A stretch of DNA of 55,266 nucleotides from Antarcticimicrobium sp. (GTDB taxonomy: Bacteria; Pseudomonadota; Alphaproteobacteria; Rhodobacterales; Rhodobacteraceae): positions 1 to 55,266 of the forward strand of contig NZ_JARGPK010000090.1 of the NCBI RefSeq assembly GCF_029212575.1, written 5' to 3'. A program made the translations under genes and the position numbers. The notes beneath the pieces were generated by a model. The model was not told the DNA's origin. It searched no databases and saw only the letters and a program-made list of their open reading frames with translations. Shown piece after piece: positions 36,915-46,600 of the stretch (positions are counted from its first letter, which is position 1; every line of letters begins with the position of its first letter).

Positions 36915-38006
36915 TCACGACAGGGCCGCCGTGAAATCCGCATAGGTGAAGTCGCGCACCAGACGGGTGCTGCCGTCGAGTTCACGGATCGCGATGGCCG
37001 GCATCTGGACGCCGTTGAACCAGTTCTTCTTGACCATCGTGTAACCGGCCGCGTCCTGGATCGAGAGCCGGTCGCCGGGTTTCAGAGGCGCCGGGAAGCG
37101 GAACTCGCCGAAGATATCGCCGGCAAGACAGGATTTGCCGCAGACCATCCATTGGTGATCGCCGCTTTCCTCCATCTTGGCGGATTCGCGGTAGATCAGC
37201 AAATCGAGCATATGCGCCTCGATCGAGCTGTCGACGATGGCGAGGTGTTTGCCGTTGAAAAGCGTGTCGAGAACGGTGACCTCCAGCGTGGTGGAGTTGG
37301 TGATCGCGGCCTCACCCGGCTCCAGATAGACCTGCACCCCATTCTCGCCGGCAAAGCGTTTGAGCCGTTCGGCGAGGCGGTCGAGCGGATAGCCTTCGCC
37401 GGTGAAATGGATGCCGCCGCCGAGGGAGATCCACTCCATGCGCTTGATCAGCGGGCCGAAGCGCGCCTCGATCTGGGTCAGCATGGCATCGAAGCGGTCG
37501 AAATCGGCGTTCTCGCAGTTGTTGTGGAACATGAAGCCGCTGATCTGGTCGGCGATGGGTTCGATCACCCTGGGGTCGTGTTCGCCGAGGCGCGAGAACG
37601 GGCGCGCCGGGTCGGCGAGGTCGAAGCCGGAGGTGGAGACGCCTGGGTTGACGCGCAATCCACGGATGTGGGCGCGGCTGGCCTCTTCGAAGCGGGAGAG
37701 CTGGCCCACGGTGTTGAAGATCACCTTGTCGGAGTTGACCAGCACCTCACCGATCTCATGATCGGCCCAGGCGACGGAATAGGCGTGGGTTTCGCCCGGG
37801 AATTTCTCGCGCCCCAGTTTGACCTCGTAGAGCGAGGAGGAGGTGGTGCCGTCCATGTAGTCGCTCATCAGGTCGAAGACCGACCATGTGGCGAAGCATT
37901 TCAGCGCCAAGAGCGCGCGGGCGCCGGAGGCCTCGCGCAGATGGGCGATCTTCTCCAGGTTCGGCAGCAGCCGGGATTTGTCGATCAGGTAATAGGGGGT
38001 TTGCAT
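36915..38006 (-). CDS. nspC: Carboxynorspermidine decarboxylase
   Basis: NspC is a PLP enzyme of the alanine-racemase fold that removes the carboxyl group to give spermidine or norspermidine. The 363-residue product starts MQTPYYLIDKSRLLPNLEKI, with the PLP lysine Lys36 in LLALKCFA, HNNCEN, SLGGGIHFTGEGYP and YLEPGEA (PLP phosphate and ring contacts), and CLAGDIFGEF near the C-terminus, where the Cys-Asp pair contacts substrate at the dimer interface. The start at 38006 matches the family; an upstream in-frame start adds 16 unlike residues. It leads the operon with the dehydrogenase. Confidence 0.93.
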   Translation of the reverse strand: MQTPYYLIDKSRLLPNLEKIAHLREASGARALLALKCFATWSVFDLMSDYMDGTTSSSLYEVKLGREKFPGETHAYSVAWADHEIGEVLVNSDKVIFNTVGQLSRFEEASRAHIRGLRVNPGVSTSGFDLADPARPFSRLGEHDPRVIEPIADQISGFMFHNNCENADFDRFDAMLTQIEARFGPLIKRMEWISLGGGIHFTGEGYPLDRLAERLKRFAGENGVQVYLEPGEAAITNSTTLEVTVLDTLFNGKHLAIVDSSIEAHMLDLLIYRESAKMEESGDHQWMVCGKSCLAGDIFGEFRFPAPLKPGDRLSIQDAAGYTMVKKNWFNGVQMPAIAIRELDGSTRLVRDFTYADFTAALS

Positions 38007-38259
38007 CGGCGGTGCGCCTCCGGCCAGTGGGGACCTGTAACAGGAAGCGGCCAATTAACAGGTTGGGGCGCTGAAACAAGGGTGGAATTGGGGGGAAGTG
38101 CGGGGCCTTGTCCCCTCCCCGGTCCGGACGCCCGCCCTGAGCCCTGCCTGGGAGAGGGCATGGCCGGGTCTGTAAAAGCCTCCCTGGCGGGAAGGACGCG
38201 CCGCTTCCTTCGACGTCAGTGCTTTCTGGGCGCGCTCGGGTCCGGCGGCTTGTGCCCTT

Positions 38260-38378
38260 GGGCGCCGGGCTGAAGCCCGGTCTGCGGGGGCGGGGCGCGG
38301 CGGGGTCTGGGCGCCGGGCTGAAACCCGGTCTGCGGGGGCGGGGCGCGGCGGGGTCTGTAGGGCGGGCTTCAGCCCGC
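38260..38378. repeat. 49-base tandem repeat with palindromic cores in the 419-base gap before der
   Basis: The unit starting GGGCGCCGGGCTGAAGCCCG at 38260-38308 is repeated at 38309-38357 with one visible change (AAGCCC to AAACCC). Each unit carries the GCCGGGCTGAAGCCCGG-type palindrome followed by a C-poor GGGGGCGGGGCGCGGCGGGG stretch. A third palindrome, GGCGGGCTTCAGCCCGCC, follows at 38361-38378. The rest of 38007-38425 has no credible gene and no clear promoter or terminator. The palindromic core is shared with the pre-serS repeats. Confidence 0.75.
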
Positions 38379-38425
38379 CTTCCACTGTCCCGGGGGGTGG
38401 GGGGCGACGAACCGCGCCCCGCCCC

Positions 38426-39886
38426 TTACTTCAGGTGCTTTTTCAGCTTGCTCGGCTGGGCCTTCTTGCGGCCCTTGTAGGGGTTCTTGTCGCCCTGCCC
38501 GCGCAGGATCAGGCGGATCGGGCTGCCGGGCATGTCGAAATCCTCGCGCAGCCCGTTGACGAGATAGCGCGAATAGCTTTCCGGCATCTTGTCGGGATGC
38601 GAGCACATCACCACGAATCCCGGCGGCCTTGTCTTGGCCTGGGTCATGTAGCGCAGCTTGATCCGCTTTCCCTGCGGCGCGGGCGGCGGGTGCTGTTCCA
38701 GCATGCCGATGAGCCAGCGGTTGAGCCGGGCGGTGGAGACCCGGCGGTTCCACACGTCGTAGGCGCGCAGGATCGCGTCGTGCAGCCGGTCGAGCCCCCT
38801 GCCCGTCTTGGCCGAGACCGTCACCAGCGGCGCGCCGCGCAGTTGCGGCAGCAGCCGGTCGAAGGCCTCTTTCAGATCGCGCAGCTTTTCCTGCTTGTGC
38901 TCCTCGACGTCCCATTTGTTGACGGCGACGACCACGGCGCGCCCTTCGCGCTCGGCCAGGTCGGCGATGCGCAGATCCTGCTGTTCAAAGGGAATCGCGG
39001 CGTCGAGCAGCACGACCACCACCTCGGCGAACTTGACCGCGCGCAGCCCGTCGGAGACCGAGAGCTTTTCCAGTTTCTCCTGCACCTTGGCCTTCTTGCG
39101 CATGCCGGCTGTGTCGAAGATCCGAATCGGGGTGCCGTCCCATTCCATCTTGAGCGAGATGGCGTCGCGGGTGATCCCCGCCTCGGGCCCGGTGAGCAGG
39201 CGCTCCTCGCCGAGGATCTTGTTGATCAGCGTCGACTTGCCGGCGTTGGGGCGGCCGACCACGGCGATCTGCAGCGGCTTGGCCGTGGTGGGAACCGGGG
39301 TGCGCGAGATCTCCTCTTCGTCATCGAACTCCTCGTCCTCGTCGAGATCGACCTCAATCTCGGGGGCGTGGTCCTCGGCGCGGGTGGCAAAGGCATCGGC
39401 CAAGGGCTGCAACTGGGAATACAGGTCGTTCATGCCCTCGTTGTGCTCGGCGCTCATCCGGATCGGTTCGCCGAGGCCAAGGCCCCAGGCCTCGATCACG
39501 CCGGCGTCGGCGGCGGAGCCCTCGGATTTGTTGGCCGCCAGCAGCACATGGGCGGAGCGCTTGCGCAGGATCTCGGCGAACATCTCGTCGATCGGGGTGA
39601 CGCCGGTGCGGGCGTCAATCATGAACAGGCAGACATCGGCCATGTCCACGGCACGCTCGGTCAGACGGCGCATGCGGCCCTGGAGGCTGTCATCGGTGGC
39701 GTCCTCGAGCCCGGCGGTGTCGATCACGGTAAAGCGCAGGTCGCCCAGCCGCGCCTCGCCCTCGCGCAGGTCGCGGGTGACGCCCGGCTGGTCGTCGACC
39801 AGCGCCAGACGCTTGCCGACGAGACGGTTGAACAGGGTGGACTTGCCCACATTGGGCCGACCCACGATGGCGAGGGTAAAGGACAT
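38426..39886 (-). CDS. der: GTPase Der (EngA)
   Basis: Der is the essential double GTPase needed for 50S ribosome maturation. The 486-residue product has G domain 1 with GRPNVGKST (9-17), DTAGL (56-60) and NKSEG (119-123); an acidic linker with a run of Asp/Glu at about 171-192; G domain 2 with GRPNAGKST (211-219), DTAGMR and NKWD; and the C-terminal KH-like domain ending in a Lys-rich tail. The first-domain G4 motif has Glu in place of the usual Asp (NKxD), which may alter guanine specificity or affinity. The ATG at 39886 fits the family start. Downstream of bamB and the YfgM-like gene on the same strand. Confidence 0.96.
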   Translation of the reverse strand: MSFTLAIVGRPNVGKSTLFNRLVGKRLALVDDQPGVTRDLREGEARLGDLRFTVIDTAGLEDATDDSLQGRMRRLTERAVDMADVCLFMIDARTGVTPIDEMFAEILRKRSAHVLLAANKSEGSAADAGVIEAWGLGLGEPIRMSAEHNEGMNDLYSQLQPLADAFATRAEDHAPEIEVDLDEDEEFDDEEEISRTPVPTTAKPLQIAVVGRPNAGKSTLINKILGEERLLTGPEAGITRDAISLKMEWDGTPIRIFDTAGMRKKAKVQEKLEKLSVSDGLRAVKFAEVVVVLLDAAIPFEQQDLRIADLAEREGRAVVVAVNKWDVEEHKQEKLRDLKEAFDRLLPQLRGAPLVTVSAKTGRGLDRLHDAILRAYDVWNRRVSTARLNRWLIGMLEQHPPPAPQGKRIKLRYMTQAKTRPPGFVVMCSHPDKMPESYSRYLVNGLREDFDMPGSPIRLILRGQGDKNPYKGRKKAQPSKLKKHLK

Positions 39887-39936
39887 GTGCCTCAAACTTT
39901 CGAAAACTCAGATGCGCCCCTTAGCGCATCCGCGCG

Positions 39937-41271
39937 TCAACGGAAAGCGTGCAGTTGGCCCGTGGTGCTGACCACGTAGAGCGTGCGCCCGGCCACCACC
40001 GGCGCGGTGGTGGCGCCGCCGGGCACCTCGACCGAGCCGGCAAGGCTGCCGTCCTCGGGATCGAAGAAGCGCAGATAGCCGTCGTTGGAGGCCACCACAA
40101 TGCGCCCGCCGGCAAGGATTGGCCCGTAGTTGGCGTAGACTGCGCCGCGTTTGCGGGCGTTCGGATTGTGGAAATCCGAGAGGTTCACCGCCCAGACCGT
40201 GCTGCCGTCGCGGTTGTCTAGGCGCACCAGCTGGTTGCGGTCGGTGATCGCGAAGACGCTGTCGCCGGCAGGCTGCACCGCCCCCAGCGCGCCCTCGCGC
40301 GCGGTCCAGATCCGGTCGCCGGTGTCCAGATCATAAGCCACGGTGCGGCCGGCGTGGTTGCCGGCGTAGACCCGGTTCCCGACCACCACCGGGCTGCCGG
40401 TCACATCCATGATCAGCGCCTGGGCGCGGCCGGTGCGCCGGCCCGCGACCGAGGCGAACCAGCGGCGCAGACCGCCGCGGCGGAAGGTGGCCATCAGGTC
40501 GCCCGAGCCGAAGGCGAAGATCGCCAGCTCCGGGGTCAGCGCGGGCGCCGGCGCGCCCAGCACGTTGGCGACGCTGGGGGTGCCGGAGACCTGCCAGGCG
40601 ATGCGGCCATCCTTCGTATCGACCGCCCAGCCGGTATCGTCGCCGGCGACCAGGTAAATCAACCCCTTGTAGACGGTGGGCTGGCCAGACCCGGTGGCGT
40701 CGAGCTGCTGCTGCCAGCGCTGCTTGCCGGTGGCGGCATCCAGCGCGGTGAGCAGCCCGTAACCGGAGGAGACATAGAGCGTGCCGTCGTGATAGGCCAT
40801 GCCGCCGCCGGTGGCCTGCCCCTCGTCATCCTCGGGCGGGGTGAGATCGGTGCTCCAGGCCAGCTCGCCGTCCCGGGTGACGGCCGAGACGCGGGCGGCG
40901 GAATCGAGGGTGAAGATCAGCCCCTTTGCCACCACCGGCGCGGCTGTGATGCGCTGCCGGCGGTCGTCGCCGGAGCCGATCGGCGTGGACCATGCCAGTG
41001 CCGGAGAGGACCCCAGCGCGGGGTGCGTCACGCGGTAGGCCGGCGTGCCCTGTCCCTGGGTCCATTCGGCATTGGCGGTCTGGGTGCCCAAGCGGATCGC
41101 GCGGGCGGTGTTGCCGGACATGTCGTCGGCAAAGCGTTCTTCCGCGACCGGACGGATATCCTCGCGCTCGCCGGGGAGGATCACCTCGGGCTCGGCGCAG
41201 CCGGTCAGGGTAAGCACCGCGGCGCCGACAAGGGCCAGACCGGTGCGCGAGAGGGAAAACGCTGCGTTCAT
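39937..41271 (-). CDS. bamB: BamB-like PQQ-repeat outer-membrane assembly lipoprotein
   Basis: BamB is a beta-propeller lipoprotein of the BAM complex that inserts outer-membrane proteins. The 444-residue product has a lipoprotein signal peptide with the lipobox LTGC (Cys25), a linker, then about eight PQQ-like blades, for example ITAAPVVAKGLIFTLDSAARVSAV, AYHDGTLYVSSGYGLLTALDAATGK and GSPVVVGNRVYAGNHAGRTVAYDLDTG. It is followed by der and preceded by a YfgM-like gene, the same order as E. coli yfgM-bamB-der, which strongly supports the call. Longer than E. coli BamB (392). Confidence 0.92.
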   Translation of the reverse strand: MNAAFSLSRTGLALVGAAVLTLTGCAEPEVILPGEREDIRPVAEERFADDMSGNTARAIRLGTQTANAEWTQGQGTPAYRVTHPALGSSPALAWSTPIGSGDDRRQRITAAPVVAKGLIFTLDSAARVSAVTRDGELAWSTDLTPPEDDEGQATGGGMAYHDGTLYVSSGYGLLTALDAATGKQRWQQQLDATGSGQPTVYKGLIYLVAGDDTGWAVDTKDGRIAWQVSGTPSVANVLGAPAPALTPELAIFAFGSGDLMATFRRGGLRRWFASVAGRRTGRAQALIMDVTGSPVVVGNRVYAGNHAGRTVAYDLDTGDRIWTAREGALGAVQPAGDSVFAITDRNQLVRLDNRDGSTVWAVNLSDFHNPNARKRGAVYANYGPILAGGRIVVASNDGYLRFFDPEDGSLAGSVEVPGGATTAPVVAGRTLYVVSTTGQLHAFR

Positions 41272-41338
41272 CTCAGGGTGCCTGTCGTTCTGTCCGTGTT
41301 TCATCCGCCGGGGCGAACCGCTGTGCGCGGCCCCGCCC

Positions 41339-42013
41339 CTAGCCCTGCTGTCGTCCGGGCTCGGGCGCCGGTGTGCCGCCAAGCGCCACGATGACCTGTC
41401 TGACGCGCTGCCGCAAGACGGCATCGGTCTCGGCATCCTGCAGGATCGCCTGCAGGCGGTCGAGTGCGGCGCCGGTTTCGCCCTCGGAGATGTCGATCAG
41501 GGCGATCTGCTCCTCGGCCAGCAGCCGCAGCGGCTTGCCCGGCTGGGCCAGCGCCTCGAACTGGAGGCGACGGTCGGCGGCGGGCAGCGTTTCGCGCTGC
41601 AGCACCAGCGCCTTGAAGTTGGCAATCTCGCGGTAGATCGCGGGCAGATCGCCGTTGCGGGCGATGTCCTGAAGATCGGCGACGGCGGCCTCGGCCTCGC
41701 CGGCCTCGGCGCGGGCGGCCGCGGTCAGGAAATCGAGCATCGCCTCGCCACCCGGGCTGTCAGCCTCGATCGCGGCCAGCGAAGTGGCCCGGTCCCCCGG
41801 CGCGTCATGGTCGAGCGCCGCGAGCATGGCATCCCCCAGCGCCTGCGCGGCTGCGGTCGCCTGGGCCTTGCGGTATTCGTTGAAGGCGGCACCGGCGACC
41901 ACCGCGACGATCACCAGCGCGGCGATCCAGCCGTAGCGGCGGAACAGCGCGAAAAGCCGGTCGCGGCGGACCTCTTCGGTAACCTCGTCGATAAAACTGT
42001 CGGCGTCGCTCAT
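41339..42013 (-). CDS. YfgM-like ancillary translocon protein (TPR)
   Basis: The 224-residue product has a cytoplasmic N-terminus, one membrane helix at about 28-44 (YGWIAALVIVAVVAGAAF) and a periplasmic helical domain with tetratricopeptide-like repeats and a disordered Pro-rich end. YfgM in E. coli is an inner-membrane partner of the Sec translocon and periplasmic chaperones. Gene order (this gene, bamB, der) matches. The ATG at 42013 follows GGGGGGCAAGGC; an upstream in-frame start in the non-coding gap is not supported. Confidence 0.85.
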   Translation of the reverse strand: MSDADSFIDEVTEEVRRDRLFALFRRYGWIAALVIVAVVAGAAFNEYRKAQATAAAQALGDAMLAALDHDAPGDRATSLAAIEADSPGGEAMLDFLTAAARAEAGEAEAAVADLQDIARNGDLPAIYREIANFKALVLQRETLPAADRRLQFEALAQPGKPLRLLAEEQIALIDISEGETGAALDRLQAILQDAETDAVLRQRVRQVIVALGGTPAPEPGRQQG

Positions 42014-42261
42014 GCCTTGCCCCCCGGCCGCTGTGTCGTGGCCTGTGTTGGCCCGTGTTCCGCGAGCGTTCCCTGCCCCTGAGCCCGGGCCCGCCGCGGA
42101 TTTCCGCCCCGTGACCACCCCCGCGGCTGCCCGACAGGGCAGATCCGGGCGATGCCCAATCTGGCGATTTGCCTCCTATTACCCCGCATGCGGCGACAAG
42201 CCAAGGGCCGGGAAGGTTGAAAAAAGCCGCCTATGTGATGCTGCTTTACAAAAAATCCAAG

Positions 42262-42277
42262 TGAACCGCTCGGTTCA
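42262..42277. promoter_or_regulatory. Perfect TetR-type palindrome upstream of the RND operon
   Basis: TGAACCGCTCGGTTCA is a perfect 7-2-7 palindrome in the 350-base gap 42014-42363. It lies 87 bases before the adaptor start and close to an AT-rich likely promoter (42217-42260). The form GAACCG-N2-CGGTTC is typical of TetR/AcrR operators before efflux genes. No TetR gene is nearby, so the repressor would be encoded elsewhere. The rest of the gap shows no gene. Confidence 0.6.
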
Positions 42278-42363
42278 GACTAGACTCATGCGGCACGAGG
42301 CTCCATCTGATGCGCTGATCGAGGCGCCTTGGCACCTGGCCGAGAAAACCGAAAGACCCTGCG

Positions 42364-43623
42364 ATGCGACTTATCCCTTTCCTGACCGCGATCCTGGTGA
42401 CGGTGACGCTGTACCTGGCCGTGTTCGAGCGCGACCGGCTGCTGGCGTTTGCCCGCGGCGCGACGATCGAAGAGGCGGCGCAGGCCAGCGAAGCGGCGGG
42501 CGCCACGGCCGGCGAGACAGGCAGTGCCGAAACCGCGCTGGCCGAGGGCAAGGCAGTGGGCGTCGTGGTGATGCGGTCGCAGGCGCGGACCATCGACAGC
42601 GCGGTGCTGCTGCGCGGCGAAACCCGGGCGGTGCGCCAGGTCGAGGTGCGGGCCGAGACCTCGGGCGCGGTGATTTCCGAGCCGCTGCGCAAGGGCGCCT
42701 TCATCGCGCGCGGCGACGTGCTGTGCGAGCTCGATCCGGGCACCCGCCAGGCGACGCTGGCACAGGCGCGCGCGGCGCTGGCCGAGGCGCGCGCCCGGGT
42801 TCCCGAGGCCAAGGCGCGGCTGGAAGAGGCCAAGGCGGTGCTGGAGGAGGCGCAGATCAACTATCGCGCCGCCTCGAAACTGAACGAGGGCGGCTACACC
42901 GCCGAGACCACGCTTTTGGCGCGGGCCGCCGGGGTGCGCGGCGCCGAGGCCGCCATCGCCTCGGCCGAGGCCGGGGTCGAGGCGACGCAATCGGGCATCG
43001 AGGCGGCGCAGGCGACGGTTGCCGCCGCCGAACGCGAGATTTCGCGGCTGACCATCACCGCCCCGTTCGAGGGGCTGCTGGAATCCGATGCCGCAGAGTT
43101 GGGCAGCCTGTTGCAGCCCGGCGGCCTCTGCGCCGAGGTGATCCAGCTCGATCCGATCAAGGTGGTCGGCTACGTGCCCGAAACCGAGGTGTCCAGGGTG
43201 AACCTGGGCGCGCTGGCGCAGGCCCGGCTCGCCACCGGCGAGGAGGTTGTCGGCAAGGTCACTTTCCTGAGCCGCTCGGCCGACCCGACCACCCGCACCT
43301 TCGAGGTGGAGATCACCGTGCCCAACCCCGACCTGACCATCCGCGACGGCCAGACCGCCAGCATCGGTATCTCGGCCGATGGCGCGCTGGCCCACAGGGT
43401 GCCGCAATCGGCGCTGACGCTGAACAACGAGGGCACGCTGGGCGTGCGGGTGGTGCTGCCCGGCGACGTGGTCGGTTTCCAGCCGGTGGAGCTGCTGCGC
43501 GACGCGGTTGACGGGGTCTGGCTGGGCGGTCTGCCCGAGCGCGCCGACATCATCGTGGTCGGTCAGGATTTCGTGACCGCGGGCGTGCATGTGGCGCCGA
43601 CCTACCGGGAGGCGGCGCAATGA
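42364..43623 (+). CDS. RND efflux periplasmic adaptor (membrane fusion protein)
   Basis: The 419-residue product is the periplasmic adaptor linking the inner-membrane pump to an outer-membrane channel. It has an N-terminal membrane anchor (about 3-18), an acidic low-complexity linker, the first half-lipoyl segment (EVRAETSGAVISEPLRKGAFIARGDVL), a long Ala/Glu-rich coiled-coil hairpin at about 130-220 whose turn is near KLNEGGY, then SRLTITAPFEGLLE and the beta-barrel/membrane-proximal domains. It overlaps the permease start by four bases (ATGA). A TolC-type outer-membrane component is not in the window. Confidence 0.9.
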   Translation: MRLIPFLTAILVTVTLYLAVFERDRLLAFARGATIEEAAQASEAAGATAGETGSAETALAEGKAVGVVVMRSQARTIDSAVLLRGETRAVRQVEVRAETSGAVISEPLRKGAFIARGDVLCELDPGTRQATLAQARAALAEARARVPEAKARLEEAKAVLEEAQINYRAASKLNEGGYTAETTLLARAAGVRGAEAAIASAEAGVEATQSGIEAAQATVAAAEREISRLTITAPFEGLLESDAAELGSLLQPGGLCAEVIQLDPIKVVGYVPETEVSRVNLGALAQARLATGEEVVGKVTFLSRSADPTTRTFEVEITVPNPDLTIRDGQTASIGISADGALAHRVPQSALTLNNEGTLGVRVVLPGDVVGFQPVELLRDAVDGVWLGGLPERADIIVVGQDFVTAGVHVAPTYREAAQ

Positions 43624-46600
43624 CCGGCATCGTCGACTGGGCCGCCTCGCGGGCGCGGATGGTCCTGGCCTTTATCGCGATCTCGATCCTTGTCGGCAGC
43701 TATGCCTATTCCAGCCTGCCGAAAGAGGGCGAGCCGGATATCGAGATCCCGGCGCTGTTCGTGTCGGTGCAGTTTCCCGGCATCTCGGCCGAGGATGCCG
43801 AGACGCTGCTGGTCAAGCCGATGGAGACCGAGTTGGCCGATCTCGACGGGCTCGACAAGATGTCGGCGACGGCGGCGGAGGGCTATGCCGGGGTGGCGCT
43901 GGAGTTCGAGTTCGGCTGGGACAAGACCGCGATCACGGCGGATGTGCGCGACGCGATGAACTCGGCCCAGGCCGAATTTCCCGACGGCGCCGAGCAATAC
44001 ACCATCACCGAGATCAACTTCTCGGAATTTCCCATTGTGATCGTCAACCTGACCGGCGCGGTGCCCGAACGCACCATGGCGCGGGTCGCCAAGCAGTTGC
44101 AGGACGATCTGGAGGCGCTGGACCCGGTGCTGGAGGCCGGCATCGCCGGCAACCGCGACGAGATGCTGGAGGTGGTGATCGACCCGCTGCGGCTGGAATC
44201 CTACAACGTCACGGCGGGCGAACTGATCAGCGTGGTGCAGAACAACAACCAGCTGATTGCCGCCGGCGAGGTGGAAACCGATCAAGGCACGTTCTCGGTC
44301 AAGATCCCGTCGTCCTTCGACAGCCCGCAGGATGTCTATGACCTGCCGGTAAAGACCAACGGCGACCGGGTGGTCACGCTGGGGGAGCTGGCGCAGATCA
44401 ACTATACCTTCGAGGACCGCAAGGGCACCGCGCGGTTCGATGGCGAGAACACGGTCGCGCTGCAGGTGGTCAAGCGCAAGGGCTACAACCTGATCGACAC
44501 CGTGGATCTGGTGAAACAGACGCTGGCGGCATCGCGCGCCAAGTGGCCGCCGGAATTGCAGGCGGCGATCCAGGTCGGCACCTCGAACGACCAGAGCCGG
44601 GTGGTCGGCTCGATGGTGAGCCAGCTCGAGGGGTCGGTTCTGACCGCGATCGCGCTGGTGATGATCGTGGTACTGTCGAGCCTGGGCAGCCGCGCGGCGC
44701 TGCTGGTGGGCTTTGCGATCCCGACCTCGTTCCTTTTGTGCTTTGCGCTGCTGGCGATGATGGGGGTCTCGATCTCGAACATCGTGATGTTCGGGCTGAT
44801 CCTGGCGGTGGGGATGCTGGTCGATGGCGCCATCGTGGTGGTGGAATACGCCGACAAGCGCATCACCGAGGGTGTCGGCCCGATGCATGCCTATGTGGAT
44901 GCGGCGCAGCGGATGTTCTGGCCGATCGTCAGTTCGACCGCGACGACGCTCTGCGCCTTCCTGCCGATGCTGTTCTGGCCCGGGGTCCCGGGCGAGTTCA
45001 TGGGCATGCTGCCGGTGACGCTGATCTTCGTGCTGTCGGCCTCGCTGGTGGTGGCGCTGGTCTACCTGCCGGTGATGGGCGGGGTGACCGGGCGGATGTC
45101 GCGGGGCTTTTCCCGCGTCTCGGACCGGCTTCGGGCGCGGCTGCCCTGGGTGCTGCGGGCGGCCTTGGTTCCGGTGGCGCTCTACTCGATGTTCCTAAGC
45201 GCGATGCAGGTTCTGAACCCGGCCTACCTGTTACCTGCCGAGGTTTCGGCGCAGATGCCGCCGGTGGCGGGATCGCTGATCGGGGCGGTGCTGTTCCTGC
45301 TGGCGGCCTTTGCCGCCTCGATCACCCTGAGCGCGGCCAGGATCCAGCGTGTGCCGCGCCGGGTCGCGGCGCAGAACGGGCACACGCTGTTCGGCTGGGT
45401 GATCTATGCCATCGCCGGCAACCCGGTGATGCCGGTGGTCGCCATCGGAACGGTGTTCGCCGGGGTGTTCTATGTCACCGCCGTGCTGTTTCCGGCCAAT
45501 TCGCGCGGCGTCGAGTTCTTTGTGGAATCCGAGCCCGAGCAGGCCACGGTCTATGTCCGCGCGCGCGGCAATGTCTCGCTGACCGAGACCGACGAGATGG
45601 TGCGCCAGGCCGAACAGGTGGTGATGGCCCATCCGGCGGTGATCAACGCGTTTTCCTTCGCCGGCGACGGCGGGCTGAACCAGAACACCGGCGGCGCGCA
45701 GCTGCCGCCCGACACGGTGGGCCAGATCCAGTTCGAAATCATCCCCTGGGAGGATCGCCCGAGGGTGACGCAGAGCTGGGGCGACGGACGGTTCGAGCGC
45801 GAGGTGACGGCGCCCGAGTACGACGGCGATTTCGTTCTGGACCAGCTGACAGCCGAACTGAACAAGCTGCCCGGATTCGAGACCGAGGTGGTGGCGCTGG
45901 GGCGCGGACCGGCCTCGGCCAAGCCGGTGCACCTGCGGCTGAAGGGCGACCGTTGGGACACCCTGACCGCCGCCACGGTGCAGGCGCGGGCGGTGTTCGA
46001 CGCAACCCCGGGGCTGATCAAGACCGAGGATTCGCTGCCCCTGCCCGGTATCGACTGGCAGATCGACGTCGATGTGGAAAAGGCCGGCCGGTTCGGTGCC
46101 GATGTCGCCACGGTGGGCGCGATGGTGCAGCTTGTCACCCGCGGCATCCTGCTGGACACCATGCGGGTCGACAGCAGCGACGACGAGATCGAGATCCGCG
46201 TGCGTCTGCCGCGCGAGGACCGGGTGCTGAGCACGCTGGACACGCTCAAGGTGCGGACCCAGGACGGGCTGGTGCCGCTGTCGAATTTCGTCACCCGCAA
46301 GCCGGTGGAAAAGCTCGCCTCGATCAGCAGGGTCGATCAGCAGCGCTATTTCGACGTCAAGGCTGACGTGCAGGCGGGGCTTTTCAAGATCGTCGGCGCC
46401 GATCCCGAGACCGGGGACGAGCGGCGGCTGGCGGCGGTGCACAGCCTGGAAAGCGCGGTCTCCTCCGGCGGCGAGGTGATCGAGAACGCCAAGGGCGACC
46501 GGTTCGAGCTGATCATGCTGACCGGGGCGCAGAGCGCCGCGGCGCTGCGCCAGGCGCTGGCCGACGGAGACGCGCATTTCGCCCCGATCAACGCCAACGA

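Noticed and set aside
38260-38378. An insertion sequence end or CRISPR
   Set aside because: Only two 49-base units without spacers or a transposase; a tandem duplication of a palindromic element explains it.
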